A DNA stretch of 64,000 nt from NCBI GenBank assembly GCA_964244585.1, contig CAXTJM010000001.1:536251-600250 (forward strand), written 5' to 3'. Origin of the DNA: LMUY01 sp964244585 (lineage in GTDB: Bacteria > Pseudomonadota > Alphaproteobacteria > Acetobacterales > Acetobacteraceae). The position numbers and the translations under genes were made by a program. Shown piece by piece: positions 9,700 to 19,206 of this stretch. The notes beneath the pieces are model-generated. The model saw only the letters and a program-made list of their open reading frames with translations, ran no database searches and was not told the origin of the DNA. Position 1 is the first letter of the stretch. Every line of letters begins with the position of its first letter.

Positions 9700-10836
9700 A
9701 TGACGCTCCGCCGCCGCACACTGCTTGCCGCCGCCGCAGCAATCCCCGCCTTGCCAGCCTGGGCCGCGGCGGATCCGATCACCGCCGGGGTCAGCGGTCC
9801 GCTCACCGGGCCGAACGCGCAGTACGGCGCGCAGTGGAAGCGCGGCTTCGACCTGGCGCTGGACGGCATCAACGGCGCCGGCGGCGTGAAGGGCCGGCCG
9901 ATCGGCTACGTGTTCGAGGACAGCCAGTCCGACCCGCGGCAATCCATCGCGGTCGCGCAGAAATTCACCGCCGATCAGGCCATTATTATCGAATTGGGGG
10001 ATTTCTCCTCACCGGCTTCCATGGCCGCCTCGCCGATCTACCAGCGGGCCAAGCTGGTGCAGTTCGGCTTCACCAACTCCCATCCGGATTTCACCAAGGG
10101 CGGCGACCACATGTGGTCGAACTCCACCAACCAGGCGGAGGAGCAGCCGCGCCTGGCGGCCTATGCGGCCAAGCTGGGCTTCAAGCGCCCGGCCGTGCTG
10201 CATCTGAACACGGATTGGGGCCGCACCGCGAAGGACGCCTTCCTGAAGGCCGCGCCCGGGCTGGGCATGGAGGTGACGACCGCCGAGGCCTACCTGTCCG
10301 CCGAGCAGGATTTCCGCCCCACTTTGGTGCGCGCGCGCGACAGCAAGGCGGACGGGCTGGTGCTGCTGTCCTACTATGCGGACGGCGCGCTGATCAGCCG
10401 GCAGGCGCGCGACAGCGGGCTCACGCTGCCGATCCTGGCCGGGACGTCCAACTACTCGCCCAAATTCATCGAACTCGGCGGCGCGGGCGTGGAGGGCGAC
10501 TACGTCATGTCCACCTTCTTCCCCGGCGACCCGCGGCCGGAGGTGCAGGATTTCGTCAGGCGCTACCAGGCGAAATACCAGCAGGAACCGGACAGCTTCA
10601 GCGCCGGCGCCTACGACACGATGGTGCTGTTCGCCGCGCTGTGCGAGCAGTTCGGCACCACGCGGGAGGCGATGCAGACCGGCCTCATGCAAATCAAGGA
10701 CGTGCCGAGCGTGATCTACGGCAAGACCACCTTCGACCCGGCCACGCGCCGGGTGCCGGCAGCCAGCTACAAGCTGCTGCTGGTGAAGGACGGCAAGTTC
10801 ACCGTGTGGGACGGCACGAAGCCGGCTGCGGGGTGA
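9700..10836 (+). CDS. Branched-chain amino acid-type ABC transporter substrate-binding protein
   Basis: Periplasmic type-1 binding protein, 378 residues. The N-terminus MTLRRRTLLAAAAAIPAL resembles a Tat-type or long Sec signal, cleaved near AWAA. The Leu/Ile/Val-binding fold is recognisable from AGVSGPLTGPNAQYG, the GVKGRPI turn and 'FEDSQSDPRQSI'. It is the first gene of a rightward five-gene set with permease, two ATPases and an acyl-CoA dehydrogenase-like gene. Proteins of this class also take amides, urea or aromatic acids, so leucine is only one possible ligand. Confidence 0.9.
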   Translation: MTLRRRTLLAAAAAIPALPAWAAADPITAGVSGPLTGPNAQYGAQWKRGFDLALDGINGAGGVKGRPIGYVFEDSQSDPRQSIAVAQKFTADQAIIIELGDFSSPASMAASPIYQRAKLVQFGFTNSHPDFTKGGDHMWSNSTNQAEEQPRLAAYAAKLGFKRPAVLHLNTDWGRTAKDAFLKAAPGLGMEVTTAEAYLSAEQDFRPTLVRARDSKADGLVLLSYYADGALISRQARDSGLTLPILAGTSNYSPKFIELGGAGVEGDYVMSTFFPGDPRPEVQDFVRRYQAKYQQEPDSFSAGAYDTMVLFAALCEQFGTTREAMQTGLMQIKDVPSVIYGKTTFDPATRRVPAASYKLLLVKDGKFTVWDGTKPAAG

Positions 10837-10866
10837 AGGCGCGCGCACGTTAGGTCGTCCCTGAGC

Positions 10867-12690
10867 ATGTCCTCCTGGCTGGACTACACCATCAATGGGC
10901 TGATCATCGGCAACATCTACGCGTTGCTCGCGGTCGGGCTGGCGCTGATCTTCGGCGTGTCCCACCTGATCAACTTCGCCCACGGCTCCGTCTACGCGGT
11001 CGGCGCCTATGTCGGCTGGGCCTGCTTCACCTACCTGCACCTGCCGCTCCCGTTGACGGCGCTGGTCGTGCTGGTGGCGTGCGCGGCGCTCGGCATGGGG
11101 ATCGAGCGGCTCGGCCTGCGCCCGTTGGCCGGGGCGCCGCGCATCGCGCCGCTGCTTGCCACCATCGGCATCAGCCTGGTGCTGGACCAGGTGCTGCAGA
11201 TCGTCTTCACGCCGGACCCGCGCGCCCTGCCCTCGCCGCTGCCGAACTGGCGCATCCATGTCGGCGACGGCACGATCGGGGCGCTCGACCTGCTAATCGC
11301 GGCGACCGGGCTGGGCAGCGCGGCCGTGCTGTTCGGCTTCCTGCGCTTCACCAGGCTGGGCTGGGCGGTGCGCGCCACGGCGCAGGACCGGGACGCCGCG
11401 CGGCAGATGGGCGTCGACACCGACGCGGTGAACCGCACCGTGTTCGCCATCGCCTCGGCGCTGGGCGGCCTGTCCGGCCTGCTGGTCGGCATGTACTTCA
11501 ACCACATCGACCCGGCGATGAGCTTCCAGGCCACGCTGAAGGGTGTGGTGGCGCAGGTGATCGGCGGCATGGGCAACGTGCCCGGCGCCATCGCCGGCTC
11601 GCTGCTGCTGGGCCTGACGGAAAGCTATGGCGTCGCGCTGTTCGGATCGTCCTACCGCAACCTGTTCAGCTTCGTGCTGCTGCTGCTGGTCCTGGTGCTG
11701 CGGCCGAACGGCCTGTTCGCCAGCGCCCGCGGCACGCCGCCGGAGCCGATGACCGGCACGTTCATCGCGCCCAGCCGCGTCGTGCGGGTGCCGTCCTGGC
11801 TGGTGGCCGCATGCGTGGTGCTGGCCGCGGCGGCGCCGCTGATCCCGAACATCCCCTACGTGCTGCAGGTGCTGACCAATGCCTGGCTGGCGGCCATGCT
11901 CGCGATTAGCCTCACGCTGGTGGCGGGCACGCTGGGCCAGGTCTCGCTCGGCCATGCCGCGCTGCTGCTGATCGGCGCCTACGCCTCGGCGCTGCTGGCG
12001 CTGGATTCGGGCTGGCCGGTCTGGCTCAGCATTCCGGCCGCGGGCGTGCTGACGGCGCTGATCGGCACGGCGCTGGTGGTGCCGGCCTTCCGCCTGCGCT
12101 CCCACTACGTGTCCATCGCCACGCTGGGCATCGGCGAGATCGTCGGCCTGGTGATCCTGAACTGGGAGAGCCTGACCCGCGGGCCGATGGGGGTCACCAA
12201 CATCCCGCCGCTTTCGATCGGCGGGGTCGAGCTGGACAGCCCGCAGGCGTCGTACTGGTGCTGCCTGGCCGTGCTGGTGGTGCTGGCACTGATGCAGTCC
12301 CGCGTGCTGCGCTCGCATCTCGGCCGCACCTTCCGCGCCATCCGGGACGACGACGTGGCGGCGCGGGCGTATGGCATCAGCCTGGACCGCTACAAGGGGA
12401 TCGCCTTCGCGGTCGCCGGCTTCTCGGCCGGGATCGCCGGCGGCATCTCCGCGCATCTGTACTCCTACATCAACAACGAGACCTTCACCTCCACCCTGTC
12501 GATCACGGCGCTGACGATGGTCATCCTGGGCGGCATGGGCAACCTGCTGGGCGCGGTGCTCGGCGCGGTAGCGTTGACGGCCCTGCCGGAGCTGTTTCGC
12601 GGCACGGCGGAGTACCGCATGCTGATCTATGGCGTGGCCTTGCTGCTGCTGATCCGGTTCCGGCCGCAAGGCGTGCTGGGCACGGCATGA
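10867..12690 (+). CDS. Fused LivH-LivM branched-chain amino acid-type permease
   Basis: Single 607-residue membrane protein covering both permease subunits of a Liv-type importer. Residues 1 to about 290 are LivH-like (NGLIIGNIYALLAVGLALI at the start, GGMGNVPGAIAGSLLLG near 225). Residues from about 305 to the end are LivM-like (AISLTLVAGTLGQVSLGHAA, then GGMGNLLGAVLGAV). Each half has its own coupling loop. Fusion removes the need for subunit pairing. The stop overlaps the LivG start by four bases (ATGA). The frame is clean across the junction, so a sequencing error is not needed to explain the fusion. Confidence 0.92.
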   Translation: MSSWLDYTINGLIIGNIYALLAVGLALIFGVSHLINFAHGSVYAVGAYVGWACFTYLHLPLPLTALVVLVACAALGMGIERLGLRPLAGAPRIAPLLATIGISLVLDQVLQIVFTPDPRALPSPLPNWRIHVGDGTIGALDLLIAATGLGSAAVLFGFLRFTRLGWAVRATAQDRDAARQMGVDTDAVNRTVFAIASALGGLSGLLVGMYFNHIDPAMSFQATLKGVVAQVIGGMGNVPGAIAGSLLLGLTESYGVALFGSSYRNLFSFVLLLLVLVLRPNGLFASARGTPPEPMTGTFIAPSRVVRVPSWLVAACVVLAAAAPLIPNIPYVLQVLTNAWLAAMLAISLTLVAGTLGQVSLGHAALLLIGAYASALLALDSGWPVWLSIPAAGVLTALIGTALVVPAFRLRSHYVSIATLGIGEIVGLVILNWESLTRGPMGVTNIPPLSIGGVELDSPQASYWCCLAVLVVLALMQSRVLRSHLGRTFRAIRDDDVAARAYGISLDRYKGIAFAVAGFSAGIAGGISAHLYSYINNETFTSTLSITALTMVILGGMGNLLGAVLGAVALTALPELFRGTAEYRMLIYGVALLLLIRFRPQGVLGTA

Positions 12691-13508
12691 CCCTGTTGCA
12701 GGCGCGCGGCGTCGTCCGCAGCTTCGGCGGCGTGCACGCGGTGGCAGGCGTGGATGTGGCGGTCGCGCCGGGCGAGTTCGTCTCGATCATCGGCCCGAAC
12801 GGCGCGGGCAAGACCACGCTGTTCAACCTGCTGAGCGGCCATGACGTGCCTCATGGCGGCAGCATTTCGCTCGGCGGCACGGCGATCGCCGGCTGGGCGC
12901 CGGAGCGGATCGCGGCGCTCGGCCTGGCCCGCACCTTCCAGCACGGCCGGGTGTTCGGCAACTTGACGGTGCGGGACAACGTGCTGGTCGGCGCCCACCA
13001 CCGCTTGCGCGCGGCCAAGCCCCGCCTGCCGGGCCTGGGTGCGCTGGCCGAACTCGCCGCGGCGCTGATCCGGCCGCCCGCGGTCGTGCGGGAGGAGCAG
13101 GCGCTGAACGCGGATGTCGAGCGGATCGTCGCCCTGTTCGGCGACCGGCTGACGCCGCGGCTGGAGCAGCCGGCCTACGCACTCTCCTACGCCAACCGCC
13201 GGCGGGTGGAGATCGCCCGCGCCCTGGCGCTGCACCCGCGCCTGCTGTTGCTGGACGAGCCGACGGCGGGCATGAACGAGAGTGAGACGGTGGAGATGGC
13301 CGACATTATCGGCAGGCTGAAGGCCGAAGGCCATGCCATCCTGCTGATCGAGCACAAGCTGGACCTGGTCATGCGCCTGTCCGACCGGGTGATCGCCATG
13401 GATGACGGCCGGGTGATCGCCGAGGGCTCGCCCTGCGCCGTACGGGCCGACCCGGCCGTGATCGAGGCCTATCTCGGCCACCGCGCGCTGGGGGCGCAAT
13501 CGGTATGA
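12687..13508 (+). CDS. livG: Branched-chain amino acid-type ABC transporter ATPase LivG
   Basis: Cytoplasmic ATPase of 273 residues from the ATG at 12687, which overlaps the permease stop. It has Walker A GPNGAGKTT, LivG-type 'LARTFQHGRVF', Walker B LLLDEPTAGMNESE and the late 'IEHKLDLVM' segment typical of LivG. The usual LSGGQ signature is replaced here by a degenerate LSYANRRRVE, a known LivG variant. It pairs with the LivF-like ATPase downstream (four-base overlap). Confidence 0.92.
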   Translation: MTLLQARGVVRSFGGVHAVAGVDVAVAPGEFVSIIGPNGAGKTTLFNLLSGHDVPHGGSISLGGTAIAGWAPERIAALGLARTFQHGRVFGNLTVRDNVLVGAHHRLRAAKPRLPGLGALAELAAALIRPPAVVREEQALNADVERIVALFGDRLTPRLEQPAYALSYANRRRVEIARALALHPRLLLLDEPTAGMNESETVEMADIIGRLKAEGHAILLIEHKLDLVMRLSDRVIAMDDGRVIAEGSPCAVRADPAVIEAYLGHRALGAQSV

Positions 13509-14245
13509 CCGTGCCGTTGCTGGCGGTCGAGGGCGTGGACACGTTCTACGGTCCGGTGCAGGTGCATTTCGGGCTGACGCTACAGGTGCGGGCCGGCCAG
13601 GTGGTGTGCCTGCTGGGTGGCAATGCCAGCGGCAAGTCGACTACGATGAAGATCATCCTCGGCCTGCTGCATCCCCGTGCCGGCCGCATCCGGTTCGATG
13701 GGCAGGACATCACCGGCCTGCCCACGCCGCAGGTGATCCGCCGCGGCATCGGCAGCGTGCCAGAGGCGCGGCGGCTGTTCGGCGCCATGACGGTGCGGGA
13801 GAACCTGCTGATGGGCGCCTTCGCCCGCACCGACCGGGCGGAGGTGGCGCGCGACCTGGATCGGATGCTGGAGCTGTTCCCCCGCGTGCGGCAGCGCCTG
13901 TCGAACCGGGGCGGGACCCTGTCGGGCGGGGAGCAGCAGATGGTGGCGATGGCGCGCGCCCTGATGGGCCGGCCCCGGCTGATCTGCATGGACGAACCGA
14001 CCATGGGCCTGTCGCCCTTGTATGTGGACCGCGTGCTGGACCTGATCGGCACGGTCAACAAGGAGGGTGTCACGGTGTTCATGGTCGAGCAGAATGCCAG
14101 CCTCGCCTTGCAGATCGCCCATTACGCCTATGTCCTGCAAACCGGGCGGATCATCCTGCAAGGTCCGGCTGGCGAGCTTGCCCGCAATCCCAAGATCCGC
14201 GACGCCTATCTCGGCGGCCCCCACGCGAAGGACACCGCAGCATGA
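13505..14245 (+). CDS. livF: Branched-chain amino acid-type ABC transporter ATPase LivF
   Basis: Second ATPase of the Liv-type importer, 246 residues. Walker A reads GGNASGKST rather than the common GxNGAGKTT, the signature is LSGGEQQM, Walker B is CMDEPTMGLSP, and the LivF-specific 'VPEARRLFGAMTVRENL' is present. The ATG overlaps the LivG stop and the stop overlaps the next start, so the whole importer is one tight operon. Confidence 0.93.
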   Translation: MTVPLLAVEGVDTFYGPVQVHFGLTLQVRAGQVVCLLGGNASGKSTTMKIILGLLHPRAGRIRFDGQDITGLPTPQVIRRGIGSVPEARRLFGAMTVRENLLMGAFARTDRAEVARDLDRMLELFPRVRQRLSNRGGTLSGGEQQMVAMARALMGRPRLICMDEPTMGLSPLYVDRVLDLIGTVNKEGVTVFMVEQNASLALQIAHYAYVLQTGRIILQGPAGELARNPKIRDAYLGGPHAKDTAA

Positions 14246-15441
14246 CCCACATGCCCGGCCTGTTGGCGCCCACGCCGCGCCAGGCGGAGATCATGGCGAT
14301 GGCGGAGGGGCTTGCGACCCGGTTCGGCCCGCGCGCCGCGCTGGGTGGTTTTCCGCACGAGAACTACCCGGCGCTGCACGCCGCCGGCTACGACCGGCTG
14401 ATGATCCCGACCGCGTTCGGCGGCGGCGGGGCCGACGTGTTCGAGATGGTGCTGGCGCAGGAGGTGCTGGCGCGCGGCGACGCCTCCACCGCGCTGGTCA
14501 CCGGCATGCTGATCAGCGTGCTGGGCCGCGCCTATGAGAGCCGTACCTGGCCGGAGGACGTGTTGGACGCGGTATCCCGCCGCGTCGTGGCGGATGGCGG
14601 CATGGTGAACAACTGCGTCACCGAGCCGGAGCTGGGCTCGATCTCCCGCGGCGGCGTGCCGTCGATGCGGGCCGAGCGGGCAGCGGGCGGCTGGCGGCTG
14701 TTCGGCCACAAGATCTTCGTCACCGGCGCGCCGGCGCTGGCATGGCTGGTGACGGCGGCCGTGCTGCCTCCGGAGGACGGGGCGCCGCAGGGCACGCTGT
14801 GCAGCGCCATCGTGGCAGGCGGCTCGCCCGGGCTGCGCATCGTCGACACCTGGGACGGCAGCCTGAGCCTGCGGGGCTGCGGCAACGGCGACGTGTTCTA
14901 TGACGGCGTGTTCGTGCCCGACCGGCGGATCGTCGAGCGCATGGTGATCGGCGCCGCCGGGCGCAACCGGCCCGGCACCAATGGCTGGGCGCTGCCGATC
15001 GCGGCGGTGTACCTGGGCGTCGGCCAGGCCGCGCTGGATGCCGCCTGCGCCTATGCGCGGGAGCGGGTGCCCCCCTCCCTCGGCCGGCCGATTGCGGAGC
15101 AGCCGCACATCATCCAGTGGATCGGCGAGATGGAGGCGGTGCTGTCCGCCGCCCGCGCCGTGTTGCACGAGACGGCGCGCGCCTGGGTGGACCATCCGGA
15201 CCTGCGGGCGAGCCTGGGCGCGCGGATCGGCATGGCGAAATACCTCTGCACCAACGCCGCCTGCGAGGCGACGGAGAAGGCGCTGCGGGTCGCCGGCGGG
15301 TTCAGCCTGACGAAGGAGCTGCCGCTGGAACGGTATTTCCGCGACGCCCGCGCCGGCCTGTTCCAGCCGCCGCAGGACGATCTGGCATTGGGCCAAGTCG
15401 GCCGCGCGGCGTTGGCACGCGTGTCCCCACCGGCACTGTAA
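14242..15441 (+). CDS. Acyl-CoA dehydrogenase-fold flavoprotein (dehydrogenase or DszC/SfnC-like monooxygenase)
   Basis: A 399-residue protein with the acyl-CoA dehydrogenase three-domain plan: N-terminal helices, a middle beta domain (EPELGSISRGG, then FGHKIFVTGAP) and a C-terminal four-helix bundle ending ERYFRDARAGLFQPP. I do not see the helix-G catalytic Glu of isovaleryl-CoA dehydrogenases. Together with the C-terminal pattern, this leaves open an FMN-dependent monooxygenase of the DszC/SfnC kind. The ATG at 14242 overlaps the LivF stop (ATGA), tying it to the importer and suggesting that it processes the imported compound. Confidence 0.78.
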   Translation: MTHMPGLLAPTPRQAEIMAMAEGLATRFGPRAALGGFPHENYPALHAAGYDRLMIPTAFGGGGADVFEMVLAQEVLARGDASTALVTGMLISVLGRAYESRTWPEDVLDAVSRRVVADGGMVNNCVTEPELGSISRGGVPSMRAERAAGGWRLFGHKIFVTGAPALAWLVTAAVLPPEDGAPQGTLCSAIVAGGSPGLRIVDTWDGSLSLRGCGNGDVFYDGVFVPDRRIVERMVIGAAGRNRPGTNGWALPIAAVYLGVGQAALDAACAYARERVPPSLGRPIAEQPHIIQWIGEMEAVLSAARAVLHETARAWVDHPDLRASLGARIGMAKYLCTNAACEATEKALRVAGGFSLTKELPLERYFRDARAGLFQPPQDDLALGQVGRAALARVSPPAL

Positions 15442-15448
15442 AACCGTC

Positions 15449-15466
15449 TCCGTCCGGGAGAGGGTG
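15449..15466. repeat. Partial GGGAGAGGG-type intergenic repeat
   Basis: CTCCGTCCGGGAGAGGGT retains one arm and a decayed partner of the palindrome seen complete at 3509-3529. It sits in the 27-base gap between two convergent genes, where it could act as a weak bidirectional end-of-transcript structure. Confidence 0.5.
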
Positions 15467-15468
15467 GC

Positions 15469-17478
15469 CTAAACCGGTTCGAACGTCACCAGCTGCGTAC
15501 CTTCTTCGACCATCTCGCCGACGGAAGCATGGACGGACTCGACCACGCCGTCCGCAGGTGCGTTGAGCGTGATCTCCGTCTTCATCGCTTCCAGCACCAG
15601 CAGCGCCATCCCCTTGGTGACGGGATCACCGGGCGAGACCAGCACGCGGGTCACGCGGGCGGGTATCGGCGCGGTCACCCGGTCGCTGCCCGCCGTTTCG
15701 CCACCGGGTGCGGCCAGCGGGTCGACATGGCGCAGCGTGTGACCCTGCCCGGACAACAGCACCGTCAACTCGGCACCGTCGCGCACCACACGGGCCGGCC
15801 GGGCCACGCCGTCGAGACGCAGCATGCCGCCATCCTGCGGGTCCATCGCAACGGTGACAGCGCCATCCGGCGCATCCAGCCGCACGCCGCCCGGGCCCAG
15901 ATGCGCGCGCACCATCACGGGTGCGTCCTCGGCGGCGAAATGCAAATCCTGGTAGCCGTCGCCGTTCATCCGCCAGGCATCCAGGTCCGCCCAAGGCGAG
16001 TGCGGGTCGCCGGTCTGCGCGGCGTCGGCACGGGCCCGGTCCTGCCCGTCCCGCAGAACGGCCAGGCTGGCAGCAGCCCACACGGCCGGCTCCAGCACGG
16101 CAGGCGCGGGTGACAGCACCCCCGGATGCTTGCCGATGAAGCCGGTGTCGAACCGGCCGGCGGCGAAGTCCGGATCGGCCACCACCGCGCGCAACAAAGC
16201 GAGGTTGGTCTGCACGCCCACGACCTCGTACTCCGCCAGCGCGGCCGACATGCGGCGCAGCGCATCCGCGCGGTCTGCGCCGTGCACGATCAGCTTGGCG
16301 ATCATCGGGTCGTAATTCGGCGTGATGCTGTCGCCCTGCCGCACGCCGGTATCCACCCGCACGCCCGGCCGCTCGGCGGGTTGACGCAGATGCCGCAAAC
16401 GGCCGACCGAGGGCAGGAAGTCGCGCGCCGGGTCCTCCGCATAGACCCGGGCCTCGATCGCGTGCCCGGTGATGGACAGGGCCGACTCCGCCATCGGCAA
16501 CGGCTCGCCCGCAGCGACGCGAAGCTGCCATTCCACCAGGTCCAGCCCGGTGATCGCCTCGGTGACCGGGTGCTCCACCTGGAGCCTGGTGTTCATCTCC
16601 ATGAAGTAGAACGCGTCACCCCCGGCCCCGCCGGCATCGACGATGAACTCGACCGTACCGGCGCCGGCATAGCCGACGGCGCGCGCGGCAGCCACGGCGG
16701 CCTCGCCCATCGCACGGCGCCGCGCCGGGTCCATGCCGGGGGCTGGCGCCTCCTCCAGCACCTTCTGGTGGCGGCGCTGCACGGAGCAGTCGCGTTCGAA
16801 CAGCGAGACGGCGTTGCCATGGGTGTCGGCGAAGACCTGGATTTCGATATGGCGCGGCGCTGTGAGGTAGCGCTCCACCAGCACCCGGTCATCGCCGAAG
16901 GACGATGCGGCCTCCCGCTGCGCACCTTCCAGCGCGGCCGCGAACGAGGCCGCGTCCGTCACCACCCGCATGCCCTTGCCGCCGCCGCCGGCACTGGCCT
17001 TGATCAATACCGGAAAGCCGATGCGCGCCGCCTCCGTCGCCAGCAGCGCTGGGTCCTGCGCCTCGCCATGGTAGCCGGGCACCAGGGGAACGCCAGCCTC
17101 CGCCATGAGCGCCTTGGCCGCGGCCTTCGACCCCATGGCGCGAATGGCGGCGGCCGGCGGGCCGATGAAGACCACCCCCGCCGCGGCGCAGGCCTCGGCG
17201 AACTCCGCGTTTTCGGACAGGAAGCCATAACCGGGATGGATCGCCTGGGCGCCGGACCGGCGGGCGACGTCCAGGATGGTGTCGCCGCGCAGGTAGCTCT
17301 CGCGGGCCGGCGCCGGGCCGATCGGCCACGCCTCGTCGGCCAGGTGGACGTGGCGGGCGGTCGCGTCCGCCTCCGAGTAGACGGCGACCGACACCACGCC
17401 CATGCGACGGGCGGTGGCGATCACGCGGCAGGCGATCTCACCCCGGTTGGCGATCAGGATCTTGCGGAACATCGCCAT
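15469..17478 (-). CDS. mccA: Methylcrotonyl-CoA carboxylase, biotin-containing alpha subunit
   Basis: Carboxylates biotin with ATP and bicarbonate for the 3-methylcrotonyl-CoA step of leucine breakdown. It has 669 residues: a biotin carboxylase domain (FRKILIANRGEIACRV; ATP-grasp loop KASAGGGGKGM; EMNTRLQVEHPVTE), a linker domain, and a C-terminal biotinyl domain with the acceptor lysine in VLEAMKTE. The ATG at 17478 shares one base with the upstream stop (TGATG). Adjacent carboxyltransferase and isovaleryl-CoA dehydrogenase genes favour methylcrotonyl- over propionyl-CoA as substrate. The symbol liuD is also in use. Confidence 0.92.
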   Translation of the reverse strand: MAMFRKILIANRGEIACRVIATARRMGVVSVAVYSEADATARHVHLADEAWPIGPAPARESYLRGDTILDVARRSGAQAIHPGYGFLSENAEFAEACAAAGVVFIGPPAAAIRAMGSKAAAKALMAEAGVPLVPGYHGEAQDPALLATEAARIGFPVLIKASAGGGGKGMRVVTDAASFAAALEGAQREAASSFGDDRVLVERYLTAPRHIEIQVFADTHGNAVSLFERDCSVQRRHQKVLEEAPAPGMDPARRRAMGEAAVAAARAVGYAGAGTVEFIVDAGGAGGDAFYFMEMNTRLQVEHPVTEAITGLDLVEWQLRVAAGEPLPMAESALSITGHAIEARVYAEDPARDFLPSVGRLRHLRQPAERPGVRVDTGVRQGDSITPNYDPMIAKLIVHGADRADALRRMSAALAEYEVVGVQTNLALLRAVVADPDFAAGRFDTGFIGKHPGVLSPAPAVLEPAVWAAASLAVLRDGQDRARADAAQTGDPHSPWADLDAWRMNGDGYQDLHFAAEDAPVMVRAHLGPGGVRLDAPDGAVTVAMDPQDGGMLRLDGVARPARVVRDGAELTVLLSGQGHTLRHVDPLAAPGGETAGSDRVTAPIPARVTRVLVSPGDPVTKGMALLVLEAMKTEITLNAPADGVVESVHASVGEMVEEGTQLVTFEPV

Positions 17479-19085
17479 CACATCCGGAACAGGCCGAAGC
17501 GGGTCGGCGGGATCGGGGCATTGAGGCTGGCCGACAGGCCCAACGCCAGGACCCGCCGCGTGTCCGCCGGGTCGATCACGCCGTCATCCCACAGCCGGGC
17601 GGAGGAGTAGTACGGATGGCCCTGGGTCTCGTATTGCGCGCGGATCGGGGCCTTGAAGGCGTCCTCCTCTTCCGGCGCCCAAATGCCGCCCTTCGCCTCG
17701 ATCGCGTCGCGGCGGATGGTGGCGAGCACGGACGCCGCCTGCTCGCCGCCCATGACGCCGATCCGCGCGTTGGGCCACATCCACAGGAAGCGGGGCGAAT
17801 AGGCGCGGCCGCACATGCCGTAATTGCCGGCGCCGAAGCTGCCGCCGATCACGATGGTGAATTTCGGCACCGCGGCGGTGGCGACGGCGGTGACCATCTT
17901 GGCGCCGTCCTTGGCGATCCCCCCGGCCTCGTATTTGCGGCCCACCATGAAGCCGGCGATGTTCTGCAGGAAGACGAGGGGGATGCCGCGCTGCGCGCAG
18001 AGTTCGATGAAATGCGCCCCCTTCTGGGCCGATTCGCTGAACAGGATGCCGTTATTAGCGACGATGCCCACCGGGTAGCCCCAGATATGGGCAAAGCCGG
18101 TGACCAGCGTGGCGCCGTACAGCCGCTTGAACTCGTCAAACTCGCTGCCGTCCACCAGCCGGGCGATCACCTCCCGCACGTCGAACGGCCGGCGGGTGTC
18201 GGTTGGGATGACCGAATACAGTTCCTTCGCATCGTAGCGGGGTGCGACGGGTTCTCGCACCGTGACGCCGGGCTGCTTCACCGTGTTGAGGCTGGCCACG
18301 ATGCGCCGGGCGATGCCCAGCGCGTGGGCGTCGCTTTCGGCGTAGTGGTCCGTCACGCCGGACACCCGGCTGTGCACGTCGGCACCGCCGAGGTCCTCGG
18401 CCGTCACCACCTCGCCGGTCGCGGCCTTCACCAGCGGCGGGCCGGCCAGGAAGATGGTGCCCTGGTTGCGGACGATGATGCTCTCGTCGCACATGGCCGG
18501 CACGTAGGCGCCGCCTGCGGTGCAGGACCCCATGACCACCGCGATCTGCGCGATGCCCTGCGCGGACATGTTGGCCTGGTTGAAGAAGATGCGGCCGAAA
18601 TGGTCGCGGTCCGGGAACACCTCGTCCTGGTTCGGCAGGTTGGCGCCGCCGCTATCCACCAGGTAGACGCAGGGCAGCCGGTTCTGCATCGCGATCTCCT
18701 GCGCCCGCAGGTGCTTCTTCACGGTGAGCGGGTAATAGGATCCGCCTTTGACCGTCGCGTCGTTGGCCACCACCATGCACTCGCGCCCGGCAATGCGGCC
18801 GATGCCGGTGATGATGCCGGCAGAGGGCACCTCCCCGCCATACAGCCCGTGCGCGGCGAGCTGGCCCACTTCCAGGAACGCCGATGCCGGGTCGATCAAG
18901 GCGCGGATGCGGTCGCGCGGCAACAGCTTGCCGCGGGACAAGTGCCGCTCCCGCGAGGCCGCCCCACCACCGTCCCGCACGCGGTCGGCCACCCGGCGGA
19001 GGTCGGCGACCAACTCCACCATCGCAGCCTCGCTGGCACGGGCGTCAGGGGAGCGCAGGTCGAGATTGGTTTCGAGGGTGGGCAC
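17478..19085 (-). CDS. mccB: Methylcrotonyl-CoA carboxylase, carboxyltransferase beta subunit
   Basis: Transfers the carboxyl group from biotin to 3-methylcrotonyl-CoA. It has 535 residues, the normal length, with crotonase-like N and C halves. Diagnostic stretches are SGGANLPNQDEVFPD, NMSAQGIAQIAVVMG, CTAGGAYVPAM and GGSFGAGNYGMCG, which fit MccB/LiuB closely. It is coupled to the alpha-subunit gene through TGATG. The 121-base gap to the upstream ivd gene holds a repeat. No 3-methylglutaconyl-CoA hydratase or HMG-CoA lyase gene is adjacent, so the pathway is completed elsewhere. Confidence 0.94.
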   Translation of the reverse strand: MPTLETNLDLRSPDARASEAAMVELVADLRRVADRVRDGGGAASRERHLSRGKLLPRDRIRALIDPASAFLEVGQLAAHGLYGGEVPSAGIITGIGRIAGRECMVVANDATVKGGSYYPLTVKKHLRAQEIAMQNRLPCVYLVDSGGANLPNQDEVFPDRDHFGRIFFNQANMSAQGIAQIAVVMGSCTAGGAYVPAMCDESIIVRNQGTIFLAGPPLVKAATGEVVTAEDLGGADVHSRVSGVTDHYAESDAHALGIARRIVASLNTVKQPGVTVREPVAPRYDAKELYSVIPTDTRRPFDVREVIARLVDGSEFDEFKRLYGATLVTGFAHIWGYPVGIVANNGILFSESAQKGAHFIELCAQRGIPLVFLQNIAGFMVGRKYEAGGIAKDGAKMVTAVATAAVPKFTIVIGGSFGAGNYGMCGRAYSPRFLWMWPNARIGVMGGEQAASVLATIRRDAIEAKGGIWAPEEEDAFKAPIRAQYETQGHPYYSSARLWDDGVIDPADTRRVLALGLSASLNAPIPPTRFGLFRM

Positions 19086-19100
19086 TATTCTGCCTTCCTG

Positions 19101-19186
19101 CTCCCTCTCCTTTTGGGAGAGGGCTGGCCTGCACGATCGTGCTTGGAACCCTTACCCAACCCGCTCCCAAGGGGAGAGGGTTTTTT
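19101..19186. repeat. GGGAGAGGG-type composite repeat with 12-bp palindrome
   Basis: CCCTCTCC at 19103-19110 pairs with GGGAGAGGG at 19115-19123. A perfect palindrome, GCACGATCGTGC, follows at 19131-19142, then CTCCC/GGGGAG at 19164-19176 followed by six T. It lies within the leftward ivd-mccB-mccA unit. The T run is on the plus strand, so it does not form a terminator for these genes. Same family as the 3509 element. Confidence 0.7.
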
Positions 19187-19206
19187 GGAGGTGCAGGGCG
19201 ACACCA

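Noticed and set aside
19171..19186. GC stem followed by six T as a terminator
   Set aside because: The T run lies on the plus strand while the flanking ivd and mccB genes run leftward, so it cannot end their transcript.
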